A DNA stretch of 64,000 nucleotides from Buddleja alternifolia (Eukaryota; Streptophyta; Magnoliopsida; Lamiales; Scrophulariaceae). The position numbers and the translations under genes were made by a program. The notes beneath the pieces are model-generated. The model saw nothing but the letters and a program-made list of their open reading frames with translations, had not been told where the DNA came from and searched no databases. Numbering within the stretch: the first letter of the stretch is position 1; each line of letters opens with the position of its first letter. Of this stretch, positions 22,425-33,776 are shown one piece after another. Location of the stretch: NCBI GenBank assembly GCA_019426215.1, contig CM033406.1, forward strand, positions 8,319,146-8,383,145, in the 5' to 3' direction.

Positions 22425-24461
22425 TCATAGCAATGGTCCCCCCACTAACCTTTTGTATAGTTCACCATCCATCATTAAAAATCTCGTTACTCTGTGAATG
22501 ACCCTCCTAGCCTCAGCTCTATTTTCAGGTAATTCATCTTTAACTAAATAATCCGTAATTGCATCATTCCAAAAAGTCTCAACTACAATAGGCATTATAA
22601 AATTTGTTGCTTCTATCTCCGAGTGCTCTACCACCAACAAAGTTACATTCCTACTCTTCGAACACACAATTTGATTTGCAAACTTCGCTAATGCCTCTGC
22701 TCGTTCATTCTCATCTCTTGGGATTTGATGCAGTTCCGCCTTTTCAAATTCCGACATCAATTCCTTCACATTCATCAAATATTTTATCATTGTTTTTTCT
22801 CTAGCCTCGTATGACCCAGCAACCTGCCTTGCCACCAATTGAGAGTTGGTGTAAACTATTAACATTTTCACTTCTAAACTTTGTGACATTTTTAATCCAG
22901 CAATAAGGGCTTCGTACTCTGCTTCATTATTAGTGGCATCGAAGTTCAACTTTACTGCAAACCCCATATCCAGTTTATTTGGGGTTTGTAACCATATTCC
23001 AATTCCTCCTTGTTTCGTTATTGAGGATCCATCCACGTGCAACAACCATGGTTTTGCAGGCTCCACCACCGCTACATCTATAGGTGACTCCGTTGCCATC
23101 TCGACAACAAAATCTGCCATTACTTGAGCTTTGATTGCCGTACGAATTTTATACTCAATACTGAATTCTCCCAATTCAATGGCCCATTTTATGAGTCTTC
23201 CCGACACATCAGGCTTTCCCAAGACTTGCTTCAGCGGTTTATTCATTAGTACCACAATATGATGGGATTGAAAATATGGTCTTAACTTACGAGCTGAAGT
23301 TACTATAGCCAGTGCCCATTTTTCAATCTCTAGATAGTGCAATTCAGCCCTTTGTATCAATTTATTAACATAATATATGGGTTTATGTTCGTTCTCAACC
23401 TCTCGAACCAAAACTGCGCTTATGGCTGCTAAAGATACAGCTAAATACAAAAATAGAGGTTCCCCGAAGACAGGTTTCATTAACAACGGAGGGGATACCA
23501 AATATTCTTTTAGCTCTTGGAAAGCTTTTTCACATGCTTCTGTCCACGTGAAGTTTTTCACCTTCCGCAAGATTTTCAAAAAATGCAGACCTTTATCTAC
23601 AGATCTAGAGATAAATCTATTTAAGCTCGCCATTCTCCCTGTTAGCTTCTGTACATCCTTTACATTTGTAGGGGATTTCATATTCAAAATAGCTTTGATT
23701 TTCTCAGGGTTTGCCTCGATACCTCGTTCGGTAACCATATATCCTAAAAATTTCCCCCCACGAACTCTGAATGTACATTTGTTAGGGTTCAGTTTCATTC
23801 CATATCGTTTCATTATTTCAAAAGCTTTTTTCAAATGATTCAAATGGTTTGATTCATCTACAGATTTGACGAGCATATCATCAATGTACACTTCCATAGT
23901 TTTTCCAATCTCTTCCTCAAACATCATATTGACCAATCGTTGATACGTGGCTCCAGAGTTCCTCAATCCGAATGACATCACATTATAACAATATACCCCA
24001 CGTGCAGTGACAAAACAGGTTTTTTCTCTATCTTCTACTGCCATCAAAATTTGATTGAAACCTTGATAGGCATCCATCATGATCAAAAGAGCACAACCTG
24101 CAGTTGAATCTACCAATAAATCAATTCGAGGTAAAAGATAGGGGTCCCGAGGGCAAACTTTATTTAGATTAGTAAAATCAGTACACAAGCGCCATTTGTT
24201 TCCAGCTTTAGGTACAAGAACTACATTTGCTAGCCATTCAGTAAATTAAATTTCATTTATATAGCCTACATCTAGTAGCTTCTTCACCTCTTCTTCAATG
24301 ATGGCATCTCTGTCAGGGCCGAAATTCCTTCATTTCTGACGTACTGGTTTTGCATCGAGGTCAACATTCAAACAATGCACTATCACTGTAGGGTCAATGC
24401 CTTGAAAGTCAGCAGCTTTCCATGCAAAAATATTTGTGTTGGCTTTGAAATTTTTTATCAA
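22425..24461 (-). pseudogene. Gypsy RT, RNase H and archaeal-type RNase H
   Basis: Pol middle part. The long open stretch 24188-22425 (587 codons) begins inside RT with CTDFTNLNKVCPRDPYLLPR. It holds the active-site box VYIDDMLV (about residue 100), then the native RNase H (LYLAVSLAAISAVLVRE and ELHYLEIEKWALAIV), a tether, and a second RNase H starting WLLHVDGSS with NNEAEYEAL. The second domain is the archaeal-type RNase H of Tat elements. Two of its usual acidic sites look changed (TNSQLV for SDSQLV-like, and NERAEALAK for the usual AD). Upstream, two stops interrupt the RT N terminus (near 24340 and 24247). Confidence 0.9.
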
Positions 24462-26869
24462 TTATGACTCCATCGTGGGACTCAGCTGCCCCCCAATTCT
24501 CGTAGTTATTTTTGGATTGTTCTTAAAAAGTTGAATCGTTTTATGCTCCATAGGCTGCACCCTTGTATCCACCCCCTTCTGCTTCTTATCCAACTGCTTC
24601 ATCAATATAGTGGCATCCTCATCAACGACATTCACCCTCGTAACCTCCCTTTTCCTTTTCCTGCTTGAGTTTGTTGTCAACGAGGTGGTATAACAGTCAC
24701 GAGCCTCTAATTGATTTCCCTTCACTTCGCCAATACCATCCCTGGTTTTAAACTTCATTTTCAAGTGAGGAGTCGACACTATAGCCCAAACATATTTAGC
24801 ATTGGCCTGCCCACAATCATGTTTTACGCAAAAGGGGTGTCTACGACCAAGAAGGTCACAGGCAAAGTCTTCCTCTTTGGAGCTGACCCCATCAGGGGAG
24901 TATTCACTGTACATAAATTCCTTTTTCCCAGGTCCATCTTTTGCAATACATCCTAAAAAATTATATCTGCAGAACTCCCAGTATCAACCAACACTTTGTG
25001 TACAACAAAATTTGAGACATCCATCGTTATTACCATCGGATCATTATGGGGAACAATCATGCCCTCGTAATCCCTATCGTCATAAGCTATTGGCTGGTCA
25101 TGATTCTGTACAGAGAAAACCCTCATAGGCTCCTGATGATAGTAATTGCCACGCATTTCCTTCTTATTTATTTTCCTCGCATTAGATGAATCTCCTCCAA
25201 CTGGTCCCCCCGTGATAGTATGTATCTCTGCTCTAGCCACATTAGCAGGTTCCTTTTGTAGATCTTCATGACGGGTATCATTCCCTCTCCTGTCATCATT
25301 TCGTCGATAATTATCGTTTCGACGATATTCATTATTTCGAGGCTTATTGTAATGATTGCCATAGCTGTCGTTGTCACGATACCGATCATCGTTCCCTCGA
25401 TATTGAGACCGATCTGGTGACCTACTCCGTGATCGTTTTACCTCTTTATTGCGGTTGGCCTCGGGGGCTCTTACTTCCGCTAGGGTACGATCAATAAATT
25501 CATTCAAGACACCATCTTTTATCAGGTGTTCGAGTTCATGTTTCAGCTGATAGCAATCCTCCGTATCATGACCTTTATCCTTGTGAAACTGGCAATATTT
25601 ATTCGGATTTGCTCTTGACCATGATTTCATTGGTTTCGGCCATTGAATTGCATTGAGGTGCTGTGCTGCCATCAATACTCTTCCTCTTGAAGTATTCAAG
25701 GGAGTGTATTGTTCATATTTTGCGTATCGACGGGGTCGTTCATGGTTCTTTTCTGACCTCAACCCTTCCTGTCGATCGCTATTTTCTTTTCGATCTATTC
25801 GATCATTTGTGGGCTTAAGAGCCTCAGAATCTTTTGATAGATTCATTTCTTCCTCATTGATGCACTGTTCTTCGAGTTGCATTAATTCTTCTTGATCCTC
25901 AGGTGCACGTCGAGCCAAAGCAGAAGCCAATATGCTTTTTTTCAATGCCAACAAAAGAAAGGTTACAACAAGCTCATGAGTTAATTTAGGTATGTCTAAA
26001 ACTTCCTGACTAAAACGATGTACAAACTCTCTCAAACTTTCACTAGGACCCTGCTTGAACCCTAACATAGAAGATACAGACTTCTTGGCTCTCTTATTGG
26101 CCGCAAAATGATTCTCAAATCTCTTAATCAACTGCTCATAAGACATTATCGAACCAGGTTGCTGACTAGTAAACTAGTCTTGAGCTCGCCCAACCAGTGT
26201 CGTCACAAAGACCCTTGCATTGATGGCATTCGACTGATGATACAACAACATCAGCAGTTCAAACGTCATTATATGTGGCCCCGGGGCACCTGTCCCATCG
26301 TAAGTAGGCAAAAGAGGGGCTTTGAACGAACTCGGAGGCTCCTCAGACATTGTATTCTCGCAAAATGGTGAATTCCTAGCCATCAAAGCTGAGACCGGCC
26401 TACTCTTCGCTCGAGGAACCTCCGGTTTACGACTTAACCTATCTAACTTCTCATACATATCGTCAATCTCCGCCCTCGACAAGGCTGGTCTTTCTCTTTC
26501 TTCATGAACATGCTGCTTCCCTCGTCGAATTTCTGAACGTACATTTGCCCTACTCTCCATCTCCTCATCCGACTGCCTTCCTGCCACGACTTCACCCTTC
26601 TTCCTAGGTTCTGGATTCCCTTCTTGCCCTTGAAATAACCTCTTAGGAGCCAAAGATGCAGCAGGCATTCTCTGAGTGTTTGGAGTCACGGGTCCTGAAG
26701 CCACGAAGCGGTTCAGTACTTCATCTACCCACTCTTGTATTAACTTATCTAACTCTCCTCTCGTCAATATTATCTTCCCATCACCAGGATCTTCCGCGTC
26801 TCTAGCTGGGGTAGCAGACACTGAGTCTTGAATACGAACATGCTTCTCCCTCTGATTATCTCCCTCCAT
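24462..26869 (-). pseudogene. Gypsy gag and protease
   Basis: The likely start is the ATG at 26869 (MEGDNQREKHVRIQD), not the upstream in-frame ATG inside leader sequence. The gag core starts near LPTYDGTGAPGPHI. A single TAG between 26174 and 26146 sits where a tryptophan is usual. Downstream are the capsid-like helical part, a zinc-knuckle-like segment CQFHKDKGHDTEDCYQL, an Arg/Asp/Asn-rich repeat stretch, and the aspartic protease motif LVDTGSSADIIF near 24955. The frame shifts in an A-rich run near 24950, then continues to 24462 as the protease end and linker. It is rendered non-functional by these breaks. Confidence 0.87.
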
Positions 26870-26903
26870 CTCTGTTGTTGATATCAGCGACCCTCGAGTA
26901 GTT

Positions 26904-26920
26904 TCCCATAGACTGCGCCA
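26904..26920 (-). other. Primer-binding site of the gypsy element
   Basis: TGGCGCAGTCTATGGGA on the minus strand abuts the LTR. It is close to the TGGCGCCGTCTGTGGGA type used by Tat-lineage elements (recalled from family knowledge). The priming tRNA is not assigned here. Confidence 0.75.
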
Positions 26921-27468
26921 ACCTCGAATAAGGACCAATGAATGTACTCTCAAGATTATAGACTGCACTCAAATACTATCGAGCTGCCTACGTACCTTTA
27001 AAGGATCAAGTCTAAATGTAGTTCAAATAAAGCTGTTATAAAGTCTATGATCCGTATTACGAAGATATCTAACATTATATTATAGGATCGTACTCTTAAG
27101 TGTACGAATTACCCAAGCAATACGATATGTAGATCGTAGTATTTATTGCTCAGATTTTTCCGTCCGACAATCTTCATAAATGGAGGTATTTATAGGAATT
27201 CCACTTTGTACTGTTGAATGAATGACAGATGGGACGCCTTACCCTTGGATACTTTACACGTGTATTTGATGGATGGTGCCGATCAGTCATTATAGGGTCG
27301 GGTCATGGGTCGACCCTACCCGATTTATTAAAAACACTCGAATCTTGCAAAGCACTGTATACTATTAATATATGTCTGCTTCGTATCCTCGTATACAAGG
27401 ATATTAAAGAAGTCCTACGATATAAGTTATACGAAGTCATAAAGGAACAACTCCTACTTGGTATATCA
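26921..27468 (-). repeat. 5' LTR of the gypsy element
   Basis: 548 bp, matching 17130-17678 in the same orientation. It starts TGATATACC on the element strand at 27468. It contains the element promoter region, but no TATA box was assigned with confidence. Confidence 0.88.
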
Positions 27469-27633
27469 ATCTGAAATTGTCCACGAAATGCCATGCAACT
27501 TTTCGAAATGTAATGCAGGCAATTTTCAAGTTTCAACAAGTGGTCTTATCTAATCGTACAAGTCCATTGGCCTTACACATTCTTCAATTTTTCAGAATAT
27601 TTAATGCTATAATCTCAAATAAAGCATGATAAC

Positions 27634-28844
27634 TTATGAAGATGCAAAATAATAATGATATATCGAGACAAGGGTTATCCTATTTCCTTAAGATAATATT
27701 GTCCCGCACTTGGTGGTCACGGAATACGGCAATTGTCTTCCAAGATACAACGACAAACGTCTCGAAAATAGTGCCACTACAAATTTCTGAGCCTAGTGAA
27801 CAAAATACTTGTTCCAAACTCTCTCGATGGACACAGATGAATTAAATGCACATCTAAACATTTAATATGAAAACTTATTCTTACAATATTAAAATGGTAT
27901 TTAAGAATATTTAAAGTACTCAAATTAGTACTAAATAATTCTTAAAATAATATTTAAGAATTTCAAGAATATTTTAAATGCTCAAATTAGCATTTAATAT
28001 TCAACACTATTCTTAAAATATTAAAATTAGTATTTAAGAAACAAAAGAATATTCAAAGTACTCAAATTAGTACAAAGAATAAAAGAGAGAAGAGAATAGG
28101 ATGTTTGTGTTATTAATTCCAAACTATGGGAGACTATTTATAAAGAATGAAAGGTCTTGGGTCAAAAAGTGCAACTTTTCGGGTTTCTGCAGAAAGGCCC
28201 AAAATTTGTGTCTTTTGGACAAAAAACCTCCTGATTGAACCTTTTTGAACTTTCCTCATTAGCCCCAAAAGTTGCACTTGTTCAATACACCCCCTGAACT
28301 AAAAGACAAAAGGCGCTTGACATTGGCTCGGATCCGGTGTGGCGGGTGCACCGTGCACCCGCCTCTCAGCCAACAAAAAGCCACCTTGCCCGGTCAGTGA
28401 TTAGGTGCGGCCGGTTGCACCATCCGGCTGTGCAATAAGCCCCTATCTTTTCACAAACTTTAATTTTGCCCCCAAAACTTTGAATCTTGATTCATTAAGT
28501 CCTTTCAAATTGGTCCCTCAATTTTTCGATTTGAACATTTTAGACCACGAACTAAATGAACTATTTCCTATACTACCGCGTCCGTGGATCGTATGATTGT
28601 GATCATTTAATCGCCTTTGTTCATATCAATTTATTGATTCAAATCACGTTTTAAGTGACACATTTTGTTATTTAATTTCTCATTTACCCAAAATCGAATT
28701 TGAGTAATTAAATACTTTAAATTTATCTACTCAAAACGTAAATTAATTTAAGCCAAAGACATTCCACTTTCAACATGTGGAATTCACTTAAAATCTCCAA
28801 TAAAATTATACTAAACACAATTTACTCAATCAAGACTTCCAACA
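27634..28844 (-). repeat. Right LTR of the LARD-like element
   Basis: Matches 13598-14755 closely. The inner 35 bp (beginning TGTTGGGA in the left copy) are missing, and an extra 58 bp near 28600 is absent from the left copy. It ends CCAACA at 28844. Confidence 0.82.
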
Positions 28845-29328
28845 CAATTTACTGCAATGCATTTCGAGGTGATGAATGGAAGTCGATTATCATGGGGCTA
28901 CTTAACAAAATAAAAGCGTATAATATTTGAATTCTCTGACCAATTTGCAACTCCAGTCCCAACCTTGTATTTCGAAGAAGGAAGTGCTTATATTGTACGT
29001 TTTTTATGGTCGATCGAGGCTATAAGTATATATATTTTTATTAATACTAATTGTTGTAGTACTCAAGTATATGTGCCTGCATGCACCCACCGATCGAGTT
29101 AAAAATTGGTGTTCATCTACTGTCGCCAACATTACAATTTTGATTATTAAACTTTATATATACAAGACTTTGCTTGCTTATGCCTCTAAATCCTCATTGC
29201 ACGCGGTAACTAAAGTGAAAGATACCACTTAAAAAATGCACATAAGGAAAAAAAATGGCAATATATTATAAAAAACACCAAAGACACAAGTGCTTGTAAT
29301 TTCCCTCTCAAGTCTGGTACTACTACTA
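28845..29328. other. 3' flank of the ABCG gene, no other gene
   Basis: About 480 bp between the LARD-like element and the ABCG stop codon. It must contain the 3' UTR and polyadenylation region of the ABCG gene on the minus strand. No canonical AATAAA could be picked with confidence, and no other gene is seen. Confidence 0.6.
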
Positions 29329-31467
29329 CTATCTCCTCTTGTTCTTGCTGCCCATCAACAAAGACAAATAGAACAGTATCCTGAAGAAGAAACCCCATGC
29401 CACAGTCACCCACAAACAATTCCACTTGCTGAGATCAGTGATCCCTTGCTGCTGCAGTATATCCGCTCCGGTGGTGACGCACGTTGTGGTCGTTATCCTC
29501 ATTCCCAACGAGGTGCTCATGCTGTCCAAAAGTTTAACCTTCAATGCATTAGGCACCATGACCAATGGCGTGCCATCGAATATCTGAATCCCGCGCACAA
29601 AGCATTTTACGGGATCCTCGAACTCATTCTGTAGGACCGCCTCGTAAGGGTACTTCACAAGCGACATGTAGTGGAACCAAATCCAATAAGGAGGGATGCG
29701 GTCTCTGTTGATGAAGAAGCCACTGAATAGCAAAAAGTAGGCTAATAGTGCAACCACAATTATGTATCCTAACATCACGTGCGGCACTACTCCTGAGAGA
29801 AATGTCACAAAGGAACTCCCAGCCCAAAAGGACGCAAAGGTGATCAACAAGTAGAAGAGAAAGCTCCCATCCAGACCCACCGCCCAGAAGGTGGTGGTGG
29901 CAAATCCCAATGACAAGAATAAGAGCGCCGGAAGTGACACTAATGAATGAGATAAAACGTAGGATGATCTTCTGTAAGCATTATAAGCAGTTTCCCTCAT
30001 GAAAATGTACCTTTCTTGGAGGAAAACTGGTAAGGCATCAGCGCAAGTGTAGAATGTTGTTGACATGGCGAATGCGAAGAACCCGAGCCTTTCTTGAATC
30101 CCTTTAGGCGAGTTGTCCAGCTTCCAGAACACCGTAGCTAAAATAAATCCAGTTACCATGACTACAGCCAGACGTACCCCGAAAAGTTCGGGCATCCTAA
30201 GTGAATTGGTGAATGATCTTCTTGACAATACGGCCATTTCAATCCATAACGGGTTTGCGAATGTCGGTACCAATGATGTACTTCTGCTGCTGCTGGTGGC
30301 ACCATTGGTAACCCCACCGGGAACTAGCTTTCCTCTTGAAATACTAGCACTTATTGTTTCTTTCAATGTCAAATTTAAGCCATTCATTGCTTCCGATTCT
30401 GAATTAGTACTGCTATTGCCGCGTCTCTGCCAAGACTTGTTGAATTCAACGAGGGCTTTAGTTCCACCTGGCGAGCCCTCGAGTTCACGAATCAGATCGA
30501 GTGCGAACTCAGTCCGATTCTCGTTATCCGGGATCCGGTGCCCAAAGTCCGAGAAAAACGATGGCAAATTGGAGGGAGGGCCACTGTAGACAGTCTTTCC
30601 ACGCGACAAAAAAATCATGCGATCCAGCAATCCCATAATCCGATAACTCGGTTGGTGTATAGACATGATAACTATGCTTCCACTCTGTGCAATTCTCTGC
30701 AATACCTTCACCACCATGAAAGCACTTGTGGAATCCAGTCCCGATGTGGGTTCATCAAGAAACAACAAGATAGGGTCGTGAATTATGTCGATTCCTATTG
30801 ACACGCGCCGTCTCTCTCCGCCTGATACACCGCGGTGCCCCTCATCCCCGATCACAGTTTTGGCAGCATTTCGCAGGCCGATCTGATCGATCAGGGCTTG
30901 CACTCTGATTTTCTTCTTGGATTTGGAAAGTGTTCTTGGCAGCCTAAACTCGGCCGCGAACATGAGGGTTTCTTCGACAGTGAGCATGGGGAATAAAAGA
31001 TCGTCTTGCATTACGTATGCGGATATCACCTTGAGTAACCTCGACTCTAACTGCTCGCCGTTGAGTGTGATGGAACCTTTCAAGCTTCCTTTCGCCATGC
31101 GGTTCGCCAGAGCGTCGATCAAAGTCGATTTTCCAGAGCCTGAAGCACCCATGACGGCCATGATTTCACCGTCACGCGCCTCGCCGGAGATGTCGTTAAG
31201 GATGGTTTTTGTATTATTAGATGAGGAAAGTGGGGGGCGTTCTCGGGAAGGAAAGAGAGTGAACTTGTGGGGGGTTTTGACGCTATGGGTGAGATGATTG
31301 AAGGTGAGAACGAAAGGGAGTGGTGAGTGGGCATGGGTGGGCGCCATGTCAAGCACTTGGTGCGGCGCCGGAGTATCGACGTCGCCGGTGAGTTCGTCAC
31401 CAACGGATTTTAGAAGCTGACCAAGCGTCGGCGGAGACAACCGTGACAAATCCATCTCCATCGCCAA
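29329..31467 (-). CDS. ABCG: ABCG-family half-size ABC transporter
   Basis: A 712-residue intronless frame, complete from [10 protein letters not shown] to the stop. The nucleotide-binding domain comes first: Walker [10 protein letters not shown] (107-115), Q-loop glutamine 154, signature SGGERRR (215-221), Walker B LLFLDEP with catalytic E239, D-loop SGLD, H-loop His271. A linker of about 100 residues leads to a transmembrane domain with six predicted helices (about 430-450, 462-485, 508-530, 535-558, 565-586, 685-706). Domain order NBD-TMD and single copies of each define a half-transporter that must dimerise. Sequence style and lack of introns fit the Arabidopsis ABCG1/2/6/16/20 group (plasma-membrane exporters linked to suberin and pollen-wall lipids); the exact substrate is inference. 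ATG codons at positions 1, 3 and 5 leave the start slightly open. All key residues are intact. Confidence 0.96.
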   Translation of the reverse strand: MAMEMDLSRLSPPTLGQLLKSVGDELTGDVDTPAPHQVLDMAPTHAHSPLPFVLTFNHLTHSVKTPHKFTLFPSRERPPLSSSNNTKTILNDISGEARDGEIMAVMGASGSGKSTLIDALANRMAKGSLKGSITLNGEQLESRLLKVISAYVMQDDLLFPMLTVEETLMFAAEFRLPRTLSKSKKKIRVQALIDQIGLRNAAKTVIGDEGHRGVSGGERRRVSIGIDIIHDPILLFLDEPTSGLDSTSAFMVVKVLQRIAQSGSIVIMSIHQPSYRIMGLLDRMIFLSRGKTVYSGPPSNLPSFFSDFGHRIPDNENRTEFALDLIRELEGSPGGTKALVEFNKSWQRRGNSSTNSESEAMNGLNLTLKETISASISRGKLVPGGVTNGATSSSRSTSLVPTFANPLWIEMAVLSRRSFTNSLRMPELFGVRLAVVMVTGFILATVFWKLDNSPKGIQERLGFFAFAMSTTFYTCADALPVFLQERYIFMRETAYNAYRRSSYVLSHSLVSLPALLFLSLGFATTTFWAVGLDGSFLFYLLITFASFWAGSSFVTFLSGVVPHVMLGYIIVVALLAYFLLFSGFFINRDRIPPYWIWFHYMSLVKYPYEAVLQNEFEDPVKCFVRGIQIFDGTPLVMVPNALKVKLLDSMSTSLGMRITTTTCVTTGADILQQQGITDLSKWNCLWVTVAWGFFFRILFYLSLLMGSKNKRR

Positions 31468-31580
31468 TTAGGGGATGTCGACGGACGCGCGTATTTTTAT
31501 TATTATTAGTATTAGTATTAGCATTTGCAACTTCCTACGTACTCTCAACATCCAATCGATCGATACCTTTTGTGTGCAAG

Positions 31581-31586
31581 TATATA
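31581..31586 (-). promoter_or_regulatory. TATA-box candidate for the ABCG gene
   Basis: GTATATAC on the minus strand, about 115 bp before the ATG. It is the best-placed TATA-like sequence; the much longer TA microsatellite at 31787-31826 is farther away. No transcription start is proven. Confidence 0.35.
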
Positions 31587-31784
31587 CGACCGTGATTAAT
31601 GGTAGTTAATGTAAGCGGAGGAAACGGCGGCGTTTGTGCAATTAGGTGAGGAGTTGTTTGTTTGTGGGAGCAACAGAATTGAAGACGAGAAAAAGGGACT
31701 AATACGTACACAAAGTCCAACTGCTTTGTGTGTGTGTCTCACTCGTAACAAGTAAAATCATTTATGACAATAGAGATGGTGCTT

Positions 31785-31786
<2 letters not shown>

Positions 31787-31826
<40 letters not shown>
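31787..31826 (+). repeat. (AT)n microsatellite, about 40 bp
   Basis: Uninterrupted AT dinucleotide repeat in the ABCG upstream region, likely polymorphic. Confidence 0.9.
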
Positions 31827-31828
<2 letters not shown>

Positions 31829-32008
31829 AAATCAAATACGTATGTATATATATAGACACACATAAGTATATATATTATTGGACATTTCATGTGGCGTGAT
31901 TACTTAATCGGGAGAATGTGTTTAATTTGATGAGAAGGGCAGTTATGGAAGTGACCTACACCTCCTACTCTAAAATCCACACGACACGTCTGGTTTTATT
32001 TCAACCTT

Positions 32009-32017
32009 GCCACGTGG
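32009..32017 (-). promoter_or_regulatory. G-box/ABRE in the ABCG upstream region
   Basis: CCACGTGGC on the gene strand, about 545 bp upstream of the ATG. It contains the G-box CACGTG and the abscisic-acid response core ACGTGGC. A second ACGT core (GACACGTCT) lies at 31983-31991. Paired ACGT elements are typical of ABA-responsive promoters, which would suit a suberin-type transporter, but the regulation is inferred. Confidence 0.45.
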
Positions 32018-33526
32018 ATGTCTTTTTTCTTTTGAAGCCAAGGAGGATTACATGTGAAATTAATTAGTAGGTGTGGATGGTAATCTACTGTTTGGTCACA
32101 AATTCTATTCTAACACCACCACACATGAGATGGAGAGAATTCTTTGTTTCGATAGCTGCCTGCCTTAGCTTCTTATATACACCGGTTAGCGTTGTTAAAA
32201 TTACCAGATAGGATATTCTATAGCAAAATGCTATTCCATCTTCTATTTCATAACTTGGATGTAGGTCTGTTAATGGGTAAGCAAGAACCAGACCTAGACA
32301 CAAAAATTTAGGCCTGGGTCTAGATCCAGACCCAGACCCCAAAACTAAAACCTAAGTCCAACAAACCCCTTAGAACGTCGGGTGGCTTGGTGCGGCCAGC
32401 CTGCGTGCCAAGCTAGACGACGGGTGTCGAGAGGGCAACACGACGGGTTAAGGCTGCGTGTGGGTATCGGAACACGGACTAGTTTAAAGACGGTACACGA
32501 TACAAGTGGGGCACAAGTTGAATAAGTTGCGGGAAATAGTGGGCACGGACTCGAGAAAAAGGGGACTTGGCCGAGAAAGTGTGAGATTGTGGGCAACGTG
32601 TGAAGGATCGGCACCCGGCGTGCGGCCAGGGTGGCCCTTGGCCGAGAAATTGGTTAACTGCCGAGAAAACTCGGCAGCTTGCGAGAACACTCGGCCATGT
32701 GCGAGAGTTCTCTGCAGGGTGCCGAGAAAACTTGGCAGCGTGCAGGCAGACTCGGCAGATTGGGCTCAAACGGGGCCAGGCCGCGGGGCGACCCGACGGG
32801 TGGACGTCGGGTCATGTGAAAAACATGTAAGGCAGTTATGGAGCATTGACCAAGCCAAGCTGCTGAATATGGACGGGATTTGAAAGCTGAAAGTCGAGGG
32901 AAAGGCAGTTATGGGCGGTTTTAGTGGATGAAAACCGTCGGACACATGTTCCTTGCTTGTTGGCCGAAAATCCTAGTGATGGGGGATGTCCATCACAACC
33001 CCTGAGTGTATTTAATTACTCTGATTTGTCTTGTACGAAAATTAGAGTAGAGAGAGTGCAATTTTGGGATTCCTTGTATTATTGTGGTAATAAAATATAA
33101 GGTTGGCTTTGGCCGTAAATTGTTGTTGCCTTTACATTTCAGTATATTGTGGGTGAATTGTGATGGCTTTGTGTGTGTTTGAATTCTCTCTAACCTCCCT
33201 CATAAACGAGTGAATTTGTGAGGATCGGATGGCTGACTGGTTTTGTGGGAAAATCAAGCCGCACGGTGGTGTTTTGGTGTGAGAAATTTAGGCTCGAAAA
33301 ATACCCCTGTGACAGGCCCAAGCCCAACCCACATCTAATGCAATTGATATATATATATATATATAAAATACATAATATTTATATTATTAAAAAAATGATA
33401 TTTTAAATTAATTTATGAAATTTACAAATAAATTTAAACACTGTATTTTAATAATTTCTAATAAATTACTTATGAATATATTATTTTGTAAATTAAATAA
33501 AAAAGAAAAGAAAAAAGAAAAAAAAG

Positions 33527-33548
33527 CGGGGGGGCGGGGGGGGGGGGG
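33527..33548 (+). repeat. G-rich homopolymer in the hAT-type element
   Basis: GCGGGGGGGCGGGGGGGGG-like tract after an A/G-rich stretch. It is the third long G run in the window. Confidence 0.85.
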
Positions 33549-33579
33549 ACAGTACATCGTCTTCCACACTCCCATCCAC

Positions 33580-33776
33580 CCAGCCACACGCACAACAATA
33601 CACACACACACACACACATCAATACACACACACGCACAACAACACACACACACACAACAATACACGCACAATTATAGAACGCATACACAATCAACACACA
33701 CACAATTACACTACACCACACACACATAGTCACACACACAAACACACACATAGTTGCACACACACATTCACATAAA
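33580..33776 (+). repeat. Imperfect (CA)n-rich stretch
   Basis: About 200 bp of interrupted CA/ACAC repeats. The long frames it produces on both strands (His/Thr- or Cys/Val-rich) are artefacts of low complexity. Confidence 0.88.

Larger units (their letters stand above)
17130..27468 (-). mobile_element. Full-length Ty3/gypsy element, Tat lineage
   Basis: About 10.3 kb on the minus strand with paired LTRs (about 95% alike by eye), primer site, gag-PR, RT, RNase H, a second archaeal-type RNase H, integrase and polypurine tract. Integrase after RNase H is the gypsy order. The second RNase H and the extra gene in antisense between integrase and the 3' LTR are hallmarks of the plant Tat lineage (Ogre/Retand relatives). 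Several stops and frameshifts make it non-autonomous. A target duplication could not be recognised at the borders. Confidence 0.9.
13563..28844 (-). mobile_element. LARD-like non-coding LTR element with nested gypsy element
   Basis: Two direct, highly similar LTRs (13563-14755 and 27634-28844) enclose an internal region that, without the nested gypsy element, is about 2.5 kb and lacks any gag or pol reading frame. Outer flanks CAATC (13558-13562) and CAATT (28845-28849) look like a 5-bp target duplication with one change. The orientation (minus) is inferred from a purine-rich stretch next to the left LTR (ATGGTGGGTA on the minus strand). The primer site is not visible; the right LTR has lost 35 bp at its inner edge, where the site would lie. 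Confidence 0.65.

Noticed and set aside
30113..31297. Plus-strand frames of 126-158 codons opposite the ABCG gene
   Set aside because: They are antisense shadows of the well-conserved ABCG coding sequence.
32345..32883. Overlapping frames of 68-125 codons on both strands
   Set aside because: They arise from the GC-rich palindromic block of the hAT-type element, where stop codons are rare. No protein similarity.
33408..33763. Cys/Val-rich and His/Thr-rich frames
   Set aside because: They translate the CA-rich low-complexity stretch.
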